Source: Astropecten irregularis (lineage: Eukaryota; Echinodermata; Asteroidea; Paxillosida; Astropectinidae). Taken from it: DNA of 64,000 nt. The stretch lies in the NCBI GenBank assembly GCA_963971285.1, contig OZ020254.1, forward strand, positions 16,894,932 to 16,958,931, read 5' to 3'. Within the stretch, counting starts at the first letter, position 1. Each line of letters begins with the position of its first letter. The position numbers and the translations under genes are program-made. This document shows positions 1 to 12,235 of this stretch, one piece after another. The notes under the pieces are model-generated. The model searched no databases. It was given only the letters and a program-made list of their open reading frames with translations, and was not told the DNA's origin.

Positions 1-1049
1 GCAGATTATGGATGGAGAAAACAAAAACAGCTTACAAAATGACTGGGATAACCATCCCATGGGGGACGTTCTAGAGGAAAAACACCCAGTACCCACAGGA
101 TTTGGCTCGTTACTACACCCACTATAATGACTAAACCCATCATATCAACCTACACCCAATGGGCTTTTAAGTCACTGTTTTAAGTTGAATGGAGAGCATA
201 GATATATGCGGGATTACAGACTGATGTATTACAAATCCCAGTGACGTATATGCTTATTGCATGTACCTGCACATTTTCATTTCAAGTGAAATTTTGAAAA
301 GTACGGGTACTAGTATAAAAGCTAGAGTGCATGTATATATACATGTACATTATGTTTCTGGGAAAATTTTACCCTTAAAATAAAACAATCATAAAATCCT
401 TCCCTTACGTGGGAAAAATTTATCATGGCCATTGATTTTTATTTTGTTTAGATAAAACAAGAGTTTGATAAAATTATCCCTTTTTTCAGTTCATTTACAG
501 TATATATGTTTGTGCAAGACGTCGCAATGTCATGGCAACAAACATCTATAACACACTGATGAGGACACTCGATGACCTGCCAGCACCACTAGCAAAACAC
601 AAATGAATAAACAAAAACAAACTTCTGGGTGGGACTGCTTTAAATAGAAAATCGGATCCACAGATTATAAATAGATGTTTGGAGTTACAAGGGCCTGACA
701 CGTTTTGATACTAGCAGGATCTTTATTGAAGGCTAAAACAAAAAAGTTTATTACTTGTTTTGATTATAAGTTGATATTTCATCAGATCTCATCACTAGGG
801 TCTCAGACCCTGTTCAATATTGTTGCAGACAGCATGTATAGTTGTAAGAGTTTTCCAAAGATCCCCCACAACCCTGAAACTATTAAAGTGCAATTGATTC
901 CAAGATACCGTCAAGGTTTTTCTGGATACTGGCCTATGTGGGATTTGGACGAATTTGAAGAAAGTCCCATTGAGAAGGGTTCTATTCACTCCATAACCCT
1001 ATTCAAGAGCAAAGATCCTTGAGCAGGAACCCTTTGTTAGAGATAGAGA

Positions 1050-1379
1050 GATCAACCAGAATAGTTTCTGCGCTAGGCTTATTGATTGAGATGGGTGCCT
1101 CACTGGGTTTCTCANNNNNNNNNNNNNNNNNNNNNNNNNNNNNNNNNNNNNNNNNNNNNNNNNNNNNNNNNNNNNNNNNNNNNNNNNNNNNNNNNNNNNN
1201 NNNNNNNNNNNNNNNNNNNNNNNNNNNNNNNNNNNNNNNNNNNNNNNNNNNNNNNNNNNNNNNNNNNNNNNNNNNNNNNNNNNNNNNNNNNNNNNNNNNN
1301 NNNNNNNNNNNNNNGATCAACCAGAATAGTTTCTGTGCTAGGCTTATTGATTGAAATGGGTGCCTCAATGGGTTTCTCA
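1050..1379. repeat. Tandem repeat interrupted by assembly gap
   Basis: The 65 bases at 1050-1114 reappear at 1315-1379 with about three substitutions, directly on either side of a run of 200 Ns (1115-1314). The most economical reading is a minisatellite with a unit of at least 65 bp whose middle could not be assembled. The 200-N length is probably a placeholder. Open frames running through the Ns are meaningless. Confidence 0.8.
1115..1314. other. Assembly gap of 200 N
   Basis: Exactly 200 consecutive undetermined bases, flanked by copies of the same repeat. A round size of this kind usually marks a gap of unknown true length. Confidence 0.99.
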
Positions 1380-4300
1380 GAAGTCACAAAAGGTAAAAGT
1401 ATGGTTCTTTACAGTTGCATACAAGACCATGGGTGGGGTAGGATTAAATAAATTAAAATCACAATATGACTATCTGTTATGAGAAAAGACACTTTCTTTA
1501 CAGTTATGCAGGGGAGGGAGAATAATCTGAGCCTCTTCCAAATACACATTTAGTTATAAATGCCACAGAGTATTGATTTAATGGCACTGGTTGTCAGGGT
1601 TGGTCATTAGTCAAAAATGGAGTGAACAACCTTAAAAGCTATTGTACATGAATACACTGACAGTGATAATGTTACATGGTATTGAGTCAACTTCAAAGTC
1701 AATAGACAACTGTACATTAACCCTAGTATGACACTTGAGAGTATTTCCTATTTTGATCTTTCTAACATCCTCCATGTAAACATGACACATGTATGTGGTC
1801 CGTAGATCAGAGTTCCTGTAGTAATAATGTTACAGGTGAACTGCAGCTTGGTTAACTCTGGGTCAATTAAGGACATACAAAGGCATGTTTGGAGAAAGGC
1901 AATGTGCATATAGTTGTAATGTTTCTTATCGGCCTGTGTTTGTAAAGGGATGGCAAACTCATTGCTAATAGTTCTTGTTTAATTTTGAAAAGTAATTCCT
2001 TGCTTCGCACAAAGACGCACACTTCAGTACGCAGTGCGTGTTCATACCCACAGGGCAGACACTTCGAAATGGAACACCTCGCTGCATACGCAGTGAATAC
2101 TTAGCGAGTATAATCAGCCTTTACTCAACTCTAGGCTGTGCGACGGTGTCCATGTTACAGTAAGCTTCATTTATGTAATGAACACGCACATTAACTGTAG
2201 GCCTATGTGTTTCTTCAAATTAGAATGTGATCTATCTTCATGTACAGTTTGTACACCAGGGAAAGTGCATTTTGTTTTGGCATACCTAAATGCTTACAGG
2301 TGCAGTGAATGAGACTCCACTTCATTTTGAAGTCCTGTGATGAAGACTTTCTCTTCTAATACAGAAACAACAAACATACACAGAAGAATTGCATACATTT
2401 AAAAAAAATCTTTACTGATCAACTGACTCCAGATAATTGCAACAACCCTAGAACCATGGCTGAGTCAGAGTACATTTTTGTCTTCTGGGAAAACATCTTC
2501 AATATTGCAGTCTGCATTGCATCAAATCACTCAATTTTATTTACAGTAAAATCAATACATCTTGAATCTTTAAGGTTTTATCATTAGAGTCAAGGGGACC
2601 CAACACCCAATACCTTTTGTACTATGAATGGGTGTACAGTGCATGTGGGCGTAAGGTGAAACGCTTGCAACTGATCAAATGTTTAAACAGAATAATGACA
2701 GTTTCTCGGTGTATTGTTCTACGTCCCTGAATATTAAAAGCAAAGTGCAGGAGAGAGGCCTGTCGGAACAATATGTTGTTTCCCACTAGACGGGGACACC
2801 AGACACCCATTTCACCCATTCTGAAGGCATGTGGGTGGGCATACAACCATCCCGATCAAATGTAAAACAGGCTTGAGGTTCTTGTTCCTGGTTTCACTTC
2901 TGATTCTAGTCCTTGTAATCTGAAGTCACCCAACACCCAGTGTCGCCCATTTTTCTAGTGTGTGTGGGTGGACACTCATCAGCAGCCTTCCCCTCAACTG
3001 GGTGACTTGTGAAGGGTTGCGTATGGATTTCTGTTCGGGCCTCAAGACTCTTCACACCCACCAAAATTGTTTCTCAACCAAACCATCTATTTGAGAGGTG
3101 TAATTAATGAAACAAGGGCATTGCATTTCAAGTCATAAGTGTATTTCACCTGCCAAACCCTTCCTGCTTTAGAACATACTCAAGGAGCCAAAGCTTGAAG
3201 AAGTCTCGTGTGTCAATAAATGGTAAACCCACATCTGCCAAATATAGTCAAAGATGTTATTACTTAGCACACATCTCCAGAATTTGTTTTTTATCAAAAC
3301 AGGAGCTTCAGAAAATTACAGACTTCATGGCAGATGAAATGTTTACAGAGAATTCCACTAAAAATAATCATTCTTGGTTAACAAAACATTTTCCTGAATT
3401 TGTTTTCCGGCCCAAACAAATAAAACATTTGAATCAAATGTTTCAACTTCCCAAAACTCAAGCTGAAATGTCATGATAAATAACAATATTTTAAATAAAA
3501 TAATAAATTTATATTTAATAGTTTTACTGAGCAATTGTGACATATTGTGATTCCGGCTAAATGTTTGTTATTATGTTTAAAAGGGCATAAGGCCAACATG
3601 TACAATGTTGGTAAATTATTTATTGTGCTTTTCGGAATAGAGGTTTTGATCTTACCACAAGATCAAAACAGTTTTCGATCTATGTTTTACTAATTTCTAG
3701 ATAAATACACAATTTCAGGCGGAAATATTTTAAGTGTGTCTACCAGCACCAATTGTACCCTGTAACGTATACATTACAGTTTGTTACCAATGTTGTACAT
3801 GCCCTTGGAAAGACCTGTAATGAATTGTTAACAATATACATGTATATGTCCATAGAGGAAGGAAACAGATGTCTGAGTCCAAACTTCCACCAGTTATCAG
3901 ACAAATCAAATACTACACTATCAGTATCAGTACTGCACCTGATCTTTCAAAGTGATTCTTAAGTTTTTACATATTGTATTCAGCCATGGATACTATCAGT
4001 ATCTCTGTGAAAACAGAAATTCCCAACACACTGTTGGTTGCTATACACTTGGCATACGTGTACAAAGTACAGTATACAGTTTACATGTACATGTACTTGC
4101 TTCTACTGTACCAATAGTACAGCTATCATGCATTGTCATTGTCCTACAATACAGCAGCAGTGCTAGCAGTGGGGCGGTTCCGTCCATACACAAGTGAGGG
4201 CAGCAGATAAGATTACCGTAATTGAATCTGAAATAAATGAATGAGGGCAGCAGAGCATTCTAACGGAAGCTCATTTCCTGGTAGTCTCACACTTCATCTA

Positions 4301-4924
4301 CTTACATTACATGTATCCAGTTACAAACCAATATTTTGTTTTCCTATGAAACATTTGTGGAGTGCTTGAAAACAACTCTTCAAGCAAAAATTTCATTCTC
4401 AGAATTCTAGTTATGAAAGTGGATCATCAGTAGATTAATTTGAAGTTGTTGAAAAAGTATTAATCGGGCCCTGTTTTATTATTTATAAAGATGAATAATT
4501 ACCCTGTTTTTGGTTTATTTTTGTTTCACTGCAGATTCTTTGGAACTGAAACTAATGGGCAAGTGACTCTGGTGATAAATGACTTTATGAAAATATCAAA
4601 TTATATCACACTTAGGTAAGCATTACCTCCTCTTTGTTCCCAGTGAAAAGAACCATTTTCAAAAATTCTGTATGTTTCCTTTATATAAAAAAAAATGTAA
4701 AAAGAAAAACCCACCTCAGTCATTTTTTTGTAGAAAAGTGCAATTTACAGCAATATTTGATACATTTAAGCATCTGGAATAACATTGCTGTGGGTGATAC
4801 ATACAGCACAGGTCTTTCTTACTTGCGTTTAGTATTTTTTATCCAAAGACCCGTTTGTTTAAGTTAGTATGAAAAGAGTTTTCTTAAAGGTTAAATTAAG
4901 TTAGTATGAAAAGAGTTTTCTTAA

Positions 4925-5284
4925 AGGTAGTATAATACTTTGGTAAGAAACCAAAACAGAAATGTTCACAGATTTACGTATAACTTACAGGGTATAAAGA
5001 TGGTGGTGGTAGAAACATACCGTTAAAACTTTTCCGCCTGAAATGGTGTATTTATCCAGAAATTAGTAAAACAACGACCGAAAATCTTTTTGATCTTTTT
5101 AAAGATCAAAAATAAAAGAGAAAAGACTTGAGAAATAATGTGGCCAATTTTCACTGTTTTCTCAAAAAGTGGGCATCGTATGGAACTTAAATTTTCACAG
5201 ATGACTGTGACTGTATCTTCCTTGTTGATATATTGGCCCATGAATCTGTATTTCTTTGATAAAAAACAAAGTATAATACAACCT
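4925..5284. mobile_element. TTAA-target miniature transposon (family T1)
   Basis: 360-bp non-coding element flanked by TTAA on both sides (4921-4924 and 5285-5288). It starts AGGTAGTATAATACTTTGG and ends with the imperfect inverse (GTATAATACAACCT). The interior has a short hairpin around TTTTGATC and AAAGATCAAAA. The TTAA target is typical of piggyBac-type elements; the superfamily is inferred. Related copies occur at 7741-8051, 34311-34664, 37668-37996, 44513-44849, 63427-63786 and in degraded form elsewhere. Confidence 0.75.
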
Positions 5285-5711
5285 TTAAAATTCAAATCCA
5301 CGGTGATTTACTATTTTTGTGACGTAACAAACAAAAAACTTACAAACTGTCAACAAAATGGATTCAAACAACCAAAATATTTAAAAGAGTCATTGCACGT
5401 TATTTTGTAACTTGAAATGATTGACACTCTTAAGTAATTGTCAACCACTTTCAAGAATGTATTATATTAAATTTTCCAAAGTCAAATTGTCACTTTTTCT
5501 TTGCATACTTACAATTATAGAGCATTAGGGCAGGTAGGTTACTTAAAAGGATCTTTTTTGGTAGTCTACGGCTGCATGAATGTCACAGTTAATATTGAAC
5601 CTTGCAGTTTAGACTAATACTAATGTTGGTTTTATCATCAAATAACCACAAGTGAAAACTGACTGAATTTTAAGTCATTGAAAGGTGAACAAAGAAAAAT
5701 TTACTGGAGTG

Positions 5712-5816
5712 AGATTCAAAACGGCGACCTCCTGAATGAGCGGGATTCGAACCAGCGACCTCCTAAATACAGGTAGTTCAGGAGGACTGTTGCCGGTTTG
5801 AATACCGCTCCAGTCA
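5712..5816 (-). repeat. tRNA-like (B-box) repeat fragment
   Basis: On the minus strand this stretch contains GGTTCGAATCC, the RNA polymerase III B-box/T-arm motif of tRNA genes, followed by a partial repeat of the same block ending in TTTTGAATC. A related arm, GCCGGTTTGAATACCGCTCC, lies at about 5790-5811 on the plus strand. No complete cloverleaf can be drawn, so it is more likely a decayed tRNA-derived repeat than a working tRNA. Confidence 0.4.
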
Positions 5817-5900
5817 ATTTTTGTTTGTTCCTGATTGGTTCCATACTTGTACTTTTCATGTTAATTAAAACTTTAATAAGTGCCGAAACGTTATTCTTAA

Positions 5901-6257
5901 AGGGATGGTACAGAACTGGTTTTTGCAACAAAACTGTTGCTGACAGTGAAAGCACATTATGTAATCCATCATATACCTAAACTGACAAACCTGTAGAAGT
6001 TTGAGGTCAATCAGCCATCTGGGTCACGAGAAAATAGTGAAAACCCGTTTACACATTTCAACGAATGAATAAAACGCTTCAAAGCGATTTATTCCAATCA
6101 GAAAATAGTTTCATTTATTTCTCAACAATTATATGGCATTTCAGACAAAAACATTTCATGGGATGCATTCTCTTATCATCACCATTATACTGTGTAAGTT
6201 TTATGTGAATCTGTGATTTTGAAGTGTATTTTGTCTTACCAATTCTGTACCGTCCCT
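5901..6257. mobile_element. TTAA-target miniature transposon (family T2)
   Basis: 357-bp non-coding element between TTAA duplications (5897-5900 and 6258-6261). The terminal inverted repeats read AGGGATGGTACAGAACTGG on the left and the inverse of CCAATTCTGTACCGTCCCT on the right. It shares the target site and the AGG start with family T1 but has a different interior. No transposase is encoded, so it would need one in trans. Confidence 0.75.
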
Positions 6258-6261
6258 TTAA

Positions 6262-7736
6262 GTGAACTTTCCTCAAGAAATTATATTCTTACATTGCGGA
6301 TTTGGAGGGTGTGGTGCCTGTAATCATTTGACATAGAAATGGCACTTGTACCAATCATGTTTTGGGTGGTGCGCCTACCACACACACCACCTGCGCAATG
6401 TAAGAATGGCTGCAGTGTTCTGTGTATGGGCTGGGTAGTACTACCAGCACCTCAAACCTTTTGTACCTTCCATGTTAAATAAATTTCACCCAGCTCCCAT
6501 ACTAATAAGTAATAGTATACTGTAGGCCCTACATTGATGAAGCAATAACCATGTTATTTAGCCATTTTATGTAGGCCTAGTAGGTCCTACTAGTACTAGG
6601 GGGCCTACTGTACGGTTGAAAGAATGTGTTTCTAATTCTAGCTTGGCTCTTACTAAGACTCAATCAATCATGCCTACTGTGGTACAAAGTAGGGGTTAGT
6701 GTGATTTAGTCCACAAGAATTATTTTCAGGCCCCCATAATTTCCCTCAAAAATCAAAGCCCTCATGCCCTCATTCCACAAATTTAACCTTGCTACTATTG
6801 AAAAGGACATCACAACTGGTCAACATTTAGGCGAGTTAGTTTACTGTAGAAGCCATGTCTGAAAATTAATAATCCTTGTGGACTAAAGCATACTGACTCC
6901 CAAAAGTACAGATTTGTTTACAAAGTTTCAGACAAAAGTTGGGGTTTTTGTCAGTGCACAATTTACATAATTTAGGCCTTTTTGGTTGTCATCCCCAAGT
7001 GAAACTGAAAAGCACACGTGCACAAAACAAAACACGCTGAAACTAAAAAAGTGAAACCAAATTTTGCATTTTTTTCGTTCTAGAAAGTTGGGCCTACACG
7101 AAATGAGAGCTAACTTGAAGACATGAACTCCACTTACGTTATTTTCCGTAGTTTCCTAGCGTAGTAGACACAAACTTCATAACAAGTTGGGGAAAATGAT
7201 CAGCAAACTTAATTTGTTGTCCGACGGTCACTTTTGCATTTCTGATAATGTCAGATCGTCTGCTCGGAGTATGTCCATAAAAGTTGTACGTCGCCCTCTA
7301 TAGTTGGTTTTGGGTTATTTTGTTTGACACAGTGCACGATGCCGCGGGTGACGCGTGTGAACTTTCTCGCCAAACTAAAGTAATTTTGCCGCCCTTTTTG
7401 GTGACGTCTTTTTCAAACGATTGAGAAATTCAACGTTTTGCTTGCCTAAGAGAGGCAGAAGTATACTGGGACACAAAAGATTAACGCAAACGATGGGTCT
7501 ATTCAATTTATCGTCATGTTTTTGACATTTTTCATTGCAATTGAACAAAATTTGGTACAAAGTTTCTGACTCTTGCTGAATTCCATTAATTTAAATAGCC
7601 GCAGTATGAAATACCGGTATCTCAAGTTTCTCAACAGATAAATATCAGTTTTTGTTGATCTATGGATAGGGGAAACATGCCAAATTTACTCAAGCAAAAG
7701 ATGAAGACAAAATCTTTATTCTACACTAGATGCATC
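6262..7736. other. Intergenic stretch, nothing recognised
   Basis: AT-rich sequence with several GGCCTA words around 6520-6610. I see no open frame with a recognisable product, no RNA gene and no clear inverted repeat. Confidence 0.5.
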
Positions 7737-7740
7737 TTAA

Positions 7741-8051
7741 AGGTAATACCATACTTTGGTTTTTGTCAAAGAAATACAAACTCATGGGCAAAAATATCAA
7801 GGAAGATACAGTAACAGTCATCTGTGAACACTCTCCAGTCTCATACGGTGCCCACTTTTTGAGAAAACAGTGAAAACGACCAGTATTTTCCCTTTTATTT
7901 TTGAAATAAAAAGGTGGTCACTGGTTTATACTCTTTTCTGGATAAATACAACATCTCAGGCATTTCATTATTTCTTTATACATTGCAGTTACAGATAAAT
8001 CTGAGTGTGAAAATTTCTGTTTCGGTATGCTACCAAAGTATGTTAGTACCT
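7741..8051. mobile_element. TTAA-target miniature transposon (family T1)
   Basis: 311-bp copy of the T1 family flanked by TTAA (7737-7740 and 8052-8055). The left end reads AGGTAATACCATACTTTGG and the right end ATGTTAGTACCT. Interior blocks shared with the 4925 copy, in inverse orientation, include the CATGGGCAAAAATATCAAGG segment and the CAGTAACAGTCATCTGTGAA segment. It is non-coding. Confidence 0.7.
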
Positions 8052-8055
8052 TTAA

Positions 8056-9022
8056 CTCGGGTCGACAGATTATTATTGCAATGTTTTTGTATAGTTCCTA
8101 AATAGTGCCTACACCTTGAAAAGATCAAGTACCATTCAAGTTGTAAACACAAGTATATAGCAGGATAGCGCACTCTTATGCTAAAAATAACTTTTATGTG
8201 AAGGTTGACTCCAACCCACACAAAAAATACTGATTGTTTACCAGCAATTTATTAGTAAATCGAGGAAAAGGGAAAACCTGCTTCATCAACAACTTGTCAG
8301 TCATTATTGCTGATTGATAGGTATTTTGTTATTTTCTGATTAATAATTTGTCAAAAAATAATACTTTCCCAGTCTAAAATTATGCATGCATTGTACAAAT
8401 GTTAATATGTGAATATGAAAACATAAATTGCAGCTGTGTACTAATCTAGTTTAACGTTTAAATTTTTGTATACAGACATGGAAGAGACAATAAAAAGTGT
8501 CTAACCTCAACTTTAGTTACTTTAAAGTGTCTTTCTTGGAAACGACTTGATTGTTCTAACTGAACAAATGAAAACAAATATTCATATTTCTTATGAGAAA
8601 TCTCTGAAATATAGGACCGATGTAAACACAAAAACTGGCTGACGGTTGGTTGCCTGCCATGTGGATGGAACGCATTCATCGCATATGAAAATGTTTGTTT
8701 GTCTCATTCATTCATTCATTCATTCATTCATTGTGGTCGTCATCCCTTTGTCCGTCTGTTCATTCATTTCTTTGTTGATTATTTTGTCTGTCTGTTTTAT
8801 GTTTGCTTAATAAATATCTAGAGGCCTCAAATTAAAGCAGAGTGAACACTGTCAACAATTTCTGTGCTAAGCAGTGCCGAGAAATTGACCCGCGGTTATT
8901 CAATCTTCAGCTTATTTAATGTTATTGTCAATATAAAATCAGCCCAAGAAGAAATTATGTCCACACTTTTCAAACAAAGTGAACTGAAGTATATTATATG
9001 AATCAACTTGACTTTGAATAAC
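8056..9022. other. Intergenic stretch with an (ATTC)n microsatellite
   Basis: Contains about seven perfect CATT units at 8703-8731. I recognise no gene. Confidence 0.6.
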
Positions 9023-9028
9023 AGAGAC

Positions 9029-9428
9029 TACGGAGCTCCACGAGTGCCATTCCACTCATCCAGATAACCACATAATTTATCTCGCCAAGTCGACTTATTG
9101 AGCCCTAAAAGTCGACTTATAGAGATGATTTATTCGTAAAAGATGACTTAGTGAAAACTAAGAAGTCGACATATCCTGATAATTTAATCTTGCCAAGACG
9201 ACTTACTGAAAGAAGGAAGTCGACTTGTCCTGATAGTTTACCTTGTAAAGACGACTTAATAAAACTGAGGCTAATTATCAGGATAAGACGACTTTTCATT
9301 TTCCCTAAAAGTCATCTTGTTGAGATAATTAGTGAGATAAGATGACTTTTACCACTCCAAAAGTCGACTTGGCGAGATAAATTATGTGGCTATATGGATA
9401 AGTGAAATGGCATTCGTGGAACTCCGTA
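9029..9428. mobile_element. Foldback element with tandem-repeat arms (TACGGAGCTC family, copy 1)
   Basis: 400-bp element flanked by the perfect 6-bp duplication AGAGAC (9023-9028 and 9429-9434). The terminal inverted repeats begin TACGGAGCTCCACGAGTG and end with the inverse (CATTCGTGGAACTCCGTA). Inward of the termini are inverted runs of a short unit built on AAGTCGACTT plus GATAATTTATC. The ORFs at 9117-9345 on both strands are by-products of this palindrome. It has the same termini as the element at 13633-14210. Confidence 0.8.
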
Positions 9429-9434
9429 AGAGAC

Positions 9435-11066
9435 AATTGAAGTCACCACGTTTAAGTATACTCAGGGTTGCTTACCATAGAAATAAATAGACTCACCATT
9501 GCCTGTGCAGTATTTTTCCCTCGTGGACTGGCATGCGCATTTCTAAATCATACATACATGTACATCCCAACGAGTATATTTATACACTGAATTATCATCT
9601 GAATATACATGCAGTATATACTATAAGAGCACCATATGTGAATTCTGGCCCATGTGCTTTCATCAGCACACGAGGATAAATGGCAAGAATGGACTTGAGG
9701 AAGTAATATAAACGATGGCAAAAGGCAGCCCACGGGTTTTTATCCAAATGGTTGTTATGATTTCTTTCTTTCTTTTCATTCATTTTGTTTGGTGAAAGAC
9801 ACAAGGGTGTGTGTAGGTGAGCCCTGGAGTGGGGCTTGACACGTGTGGATGGATAGCATGCCATTAATGCAGGATATGACCATACTTAATTATTAAATAT
9901 TACATATCCATTGTAGTGGGAGGTTATATAAGGCTAATCAAACTCCCACTCAGTGTAGGAGTCAGGGCAGTGTAACTAACTACCAAGCCAGAGGTCCATA
10001 TTGGCAACTGATATTCTTCAGATACTGATTGTGTGGGAGGCTATAAGGGAAAAGGTGAAAATCACATGATTGGTGTCTGGTATCAGCCTCACCGTTTCGC
10101 ATGCAGAGATTCTTATCTTCGAATGTGTACACCAGGCTATTATTGGCCATTAGGATTCAAACTGCAATACTTTATCATTGGATATCGTCTTGCAAGATGA
10201 TTGGCTGTGTGTAGGCCCCAATGAGTGATGTCCACCATAGGTGTCGATTTCTTTTCATGATGGGGAGGGGGGGGATATGTGATTTGGTGTCCTATGCGAG
10301 GGAGCTAAGCGACCAAGCGGGGGAGGGTGTGGGAGGGGGAATACCCCCTTGAAAACAGAGTAGACAAGTCGCATTTTAGAGCATTTAAAAACGATATTCA
10401 GGAGAATAAGAATTCAATATACAATGTAGTATAAATTCAACACTGCTTATTAATAATATGGCACATCTCTTCGCTTTCTCGCATGACTCGCATAATTCTC
10501 TCTCACGCCTCACAAACTACCCACATCAATATTATCAATGTATATTGAAGTGCGAACAAGTAAAATTTATTGTCTTTCTACATTCCAAGCATGCTATTTT
10601 TTCTCATTATTTTGTTGGTACTTCAGATATTCTGTCGGTATTAAATGATATTCAGCCTCGAAATATTGGGGGGATGATAATACACGCCCCCATCTGATTT
10701 CTTTTTTTTTTTTTGGGGGGGGGTAGATTAAATTTATTTATATGTACATGTATATATATAAAATTATTTATTTTATGTCTCTTTTGTGAGTGGATCAACA
10801 GGCTCTTGAGCTACAGTGTTTTATTATACTTGTGTTGATCCTGGCCATCACAATTAGAGTTGTTCCTGTATGTTGTTTATTTAATGTCAACTGTATTTTA
10901 TGTCTTCTTGCTTTTTAAGTCATGTACTTGTTTACTGTATTCATTTGTTGTGTGATTCTGGCCGAATAAATAATAATAATAATAATAATAATCCCCCGGG
11001 ATCGAGACCTATGATGTCCACCCACAAGCAGCCAGGCTACTTAGCCCCATCCATAGGGCTGTAGTA
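9435..11066. other. Non-coding stretch with a possible retroelement tail
   Basis: No recognisable gene. G-rich runs lie at 10260-10340 and 10715-10725. The stretch 10740-10992 ends in AATAAATAATAATAATAAT, a simple-repeat tail of the kind seen at the 3' end of some LINE or SINE copies. I could not identify a coding part upstream, so this is only a suggestion. Confidence 0.4.
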
Positions 11067-11177
11067 GATGGCTCTCTTTAAAAATCTGTCTCTCTCTCTG
11101 GTCGCCATTCTCATGTGAATGGCGACCATGAGAATGGCAACCAGAGAGAGAGAGACAGATTTTTAAAGAGAGCCATC
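11067..11177. mobile_element. Near-perfect hairpin (foldback) element
   Basis: A 111-bp palindrome: GATGGCTCTCTTTAAAAATC on the left pairs with GATTTTTAAAGAGAGCCATC on the right across arms of about 49 bp and a loop of about 11 bp. The stem includes a (CT)n/(AG)n stretch and GGTCGCCATTCTCATG. It has the shape of a small non-autonomous transposon. No clear target duplication is visible. Confidence 0.7.
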
Positions 11178-11217
11178 TCCCCCCCCCCTATATGTGTGGG
11201 GCTAGCAGGCTACTTTA

Positions 11218-11346
11218 GGGTGCATTCGTTTAGCTAGCACAGGTCGACACCAGTCAACCTCGTCCCCATTCTCTCGCTTGTTTTGTGCAGTATAGCACGA
11301 CCATTCCCAGTAAAGGCTGACCCGTGTTAGCTAAACGAATGCACCC
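11218..11346. mobile_element. Short inverted-repeat element (MITE)
   Basis: 129-bp unit with terminal inverted repeats GGGTGCATTCGTTTAGCTA and the inverse TAGCTAAACGAATGCACCC. A second, solo end (GTGTTAGCTAAAACGAATG) occurs at about 28798-28816, so the family is dispersed. It is non-coding. Confidence 0.7.
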
Positions 11347-11783
11347 ATACATGCACTATAGCATGGAAATCATTATAAGGAAAAATAATCACGACGGCCA
11401 TGCACAGACGAAAATGCACACAGACCACATACTGCAAGGAGTAACACGTGATAAAGGCACCATCATTGGAACAATGCAGTTGATATTACAGACGAATCAA
11501 ACAAGAATTGAATGCACCAAACATCACTTGGTCTATAGTTCAACAATAAATATTATCAGCAATTGGTCAAACACCAAAGCAAGATGGCAGACAATGATGC
11601 ACATTGATGGAATGCCAGCAGCTGATGACACTGATTTCCTGGATGACATTCGGCAGATCTGGAAGACAGTAAAACAGAAGAAACAACCAATCTCGGAATG
11701 AAGGTTTTGCATGAAATGTAAAGTATCAGTTAAGTATCATTAATGGCGGTGGTTCATAACCACTGCAGATCAAAGTGGCCAGG

Positions 11784-12020
11784 GGCCAATTTCATAAAAC
11801 TGTTAAGCACACAAATTTGCTTAGCACAAAAATGTCTCGCCCAATAAAACAAACCACCATTGAAAATTCCAATTGATATTCATGGTCAGCGAACAACAGC
11901 CAAAGGAGAGTCACAAGTGATACACAACACATGGACATTTGGTTGTTAACCCTGTTTTTATTAAGACAGAAATGTCATGCTTAGCAAATTTTTGTGCTTA
12001 AAAGTTTTATGAAATTGGCC
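11784..12020. mobile_element. TTTCATAAA-type MITE
   Basis: 237-bp element with termini GGCCAATTTCATAAAACTG and the inverse (AGTTTTATGAAATTGGCC), flanked by CCAGG on both sides (11779-11783, 12021-12025). Internal TTAAGCAC/GTGCTTAA arms add to the inverted repeat. A more degraded relative follows at about 12030-12235 (GTTGAAGCACC to GCTTTTGGCCCC). Confidence 0.7.
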
Positions 12021-12235
12021 CCAGGGGCCATAATAGAGCTGTTGAAGCACCAACATTTTCTTAAGCACCAAAAACCGTGGTAAATAAAATTAGTATGCCA
12101 GCCAAAACTCCTTGTGAGTGTTATGCTCAGTAAACAATGGCCGAATACAAGTCAAAAACAAACATGGTTGGTAATCAGGTTTGATCAAGGAAGACTTTTC
12201 ATGCTTAAGCAAATTTTGTGCTTTTGGCCCCAAGT

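Larger units (their letters stand above)
1..4920. other. Gene-poor leading region
   Basis: I see no recognisable gene here. The short open frames at 705-1022 and 3195-3476 have no motif I recognise, no convincing splice context and no partner exons, so I treat them as chance. The stretch includes the assembly gap (1115-1314). At 4864-4926 a roughly 35-bp sequence is tandemly duplicated; both copies end in TTAAAGGT, and the second abuts the TTAA-target element that follows. The rest is AT-rich unique sequence as far as I can tell. Confidence 0.5.

Noticed and set aside
1003-1451. Open frames crossing the N gap
   Set aside because: They are mostly undetermined residues; the frame across the gap is unknown.
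5712-5816. A functional tRNA gene
   Set aside because: Only the T-arm/B-box motif is present; no acceptor stem, D-arm or anticodon arm can be matched.
11067-11177. A microRNA precursor from the long hairpin
   Set aside because: Near-perfect long arms with simple CT repeats fit a foldback transposon better than a microRNA; without small RNA data there is no support.
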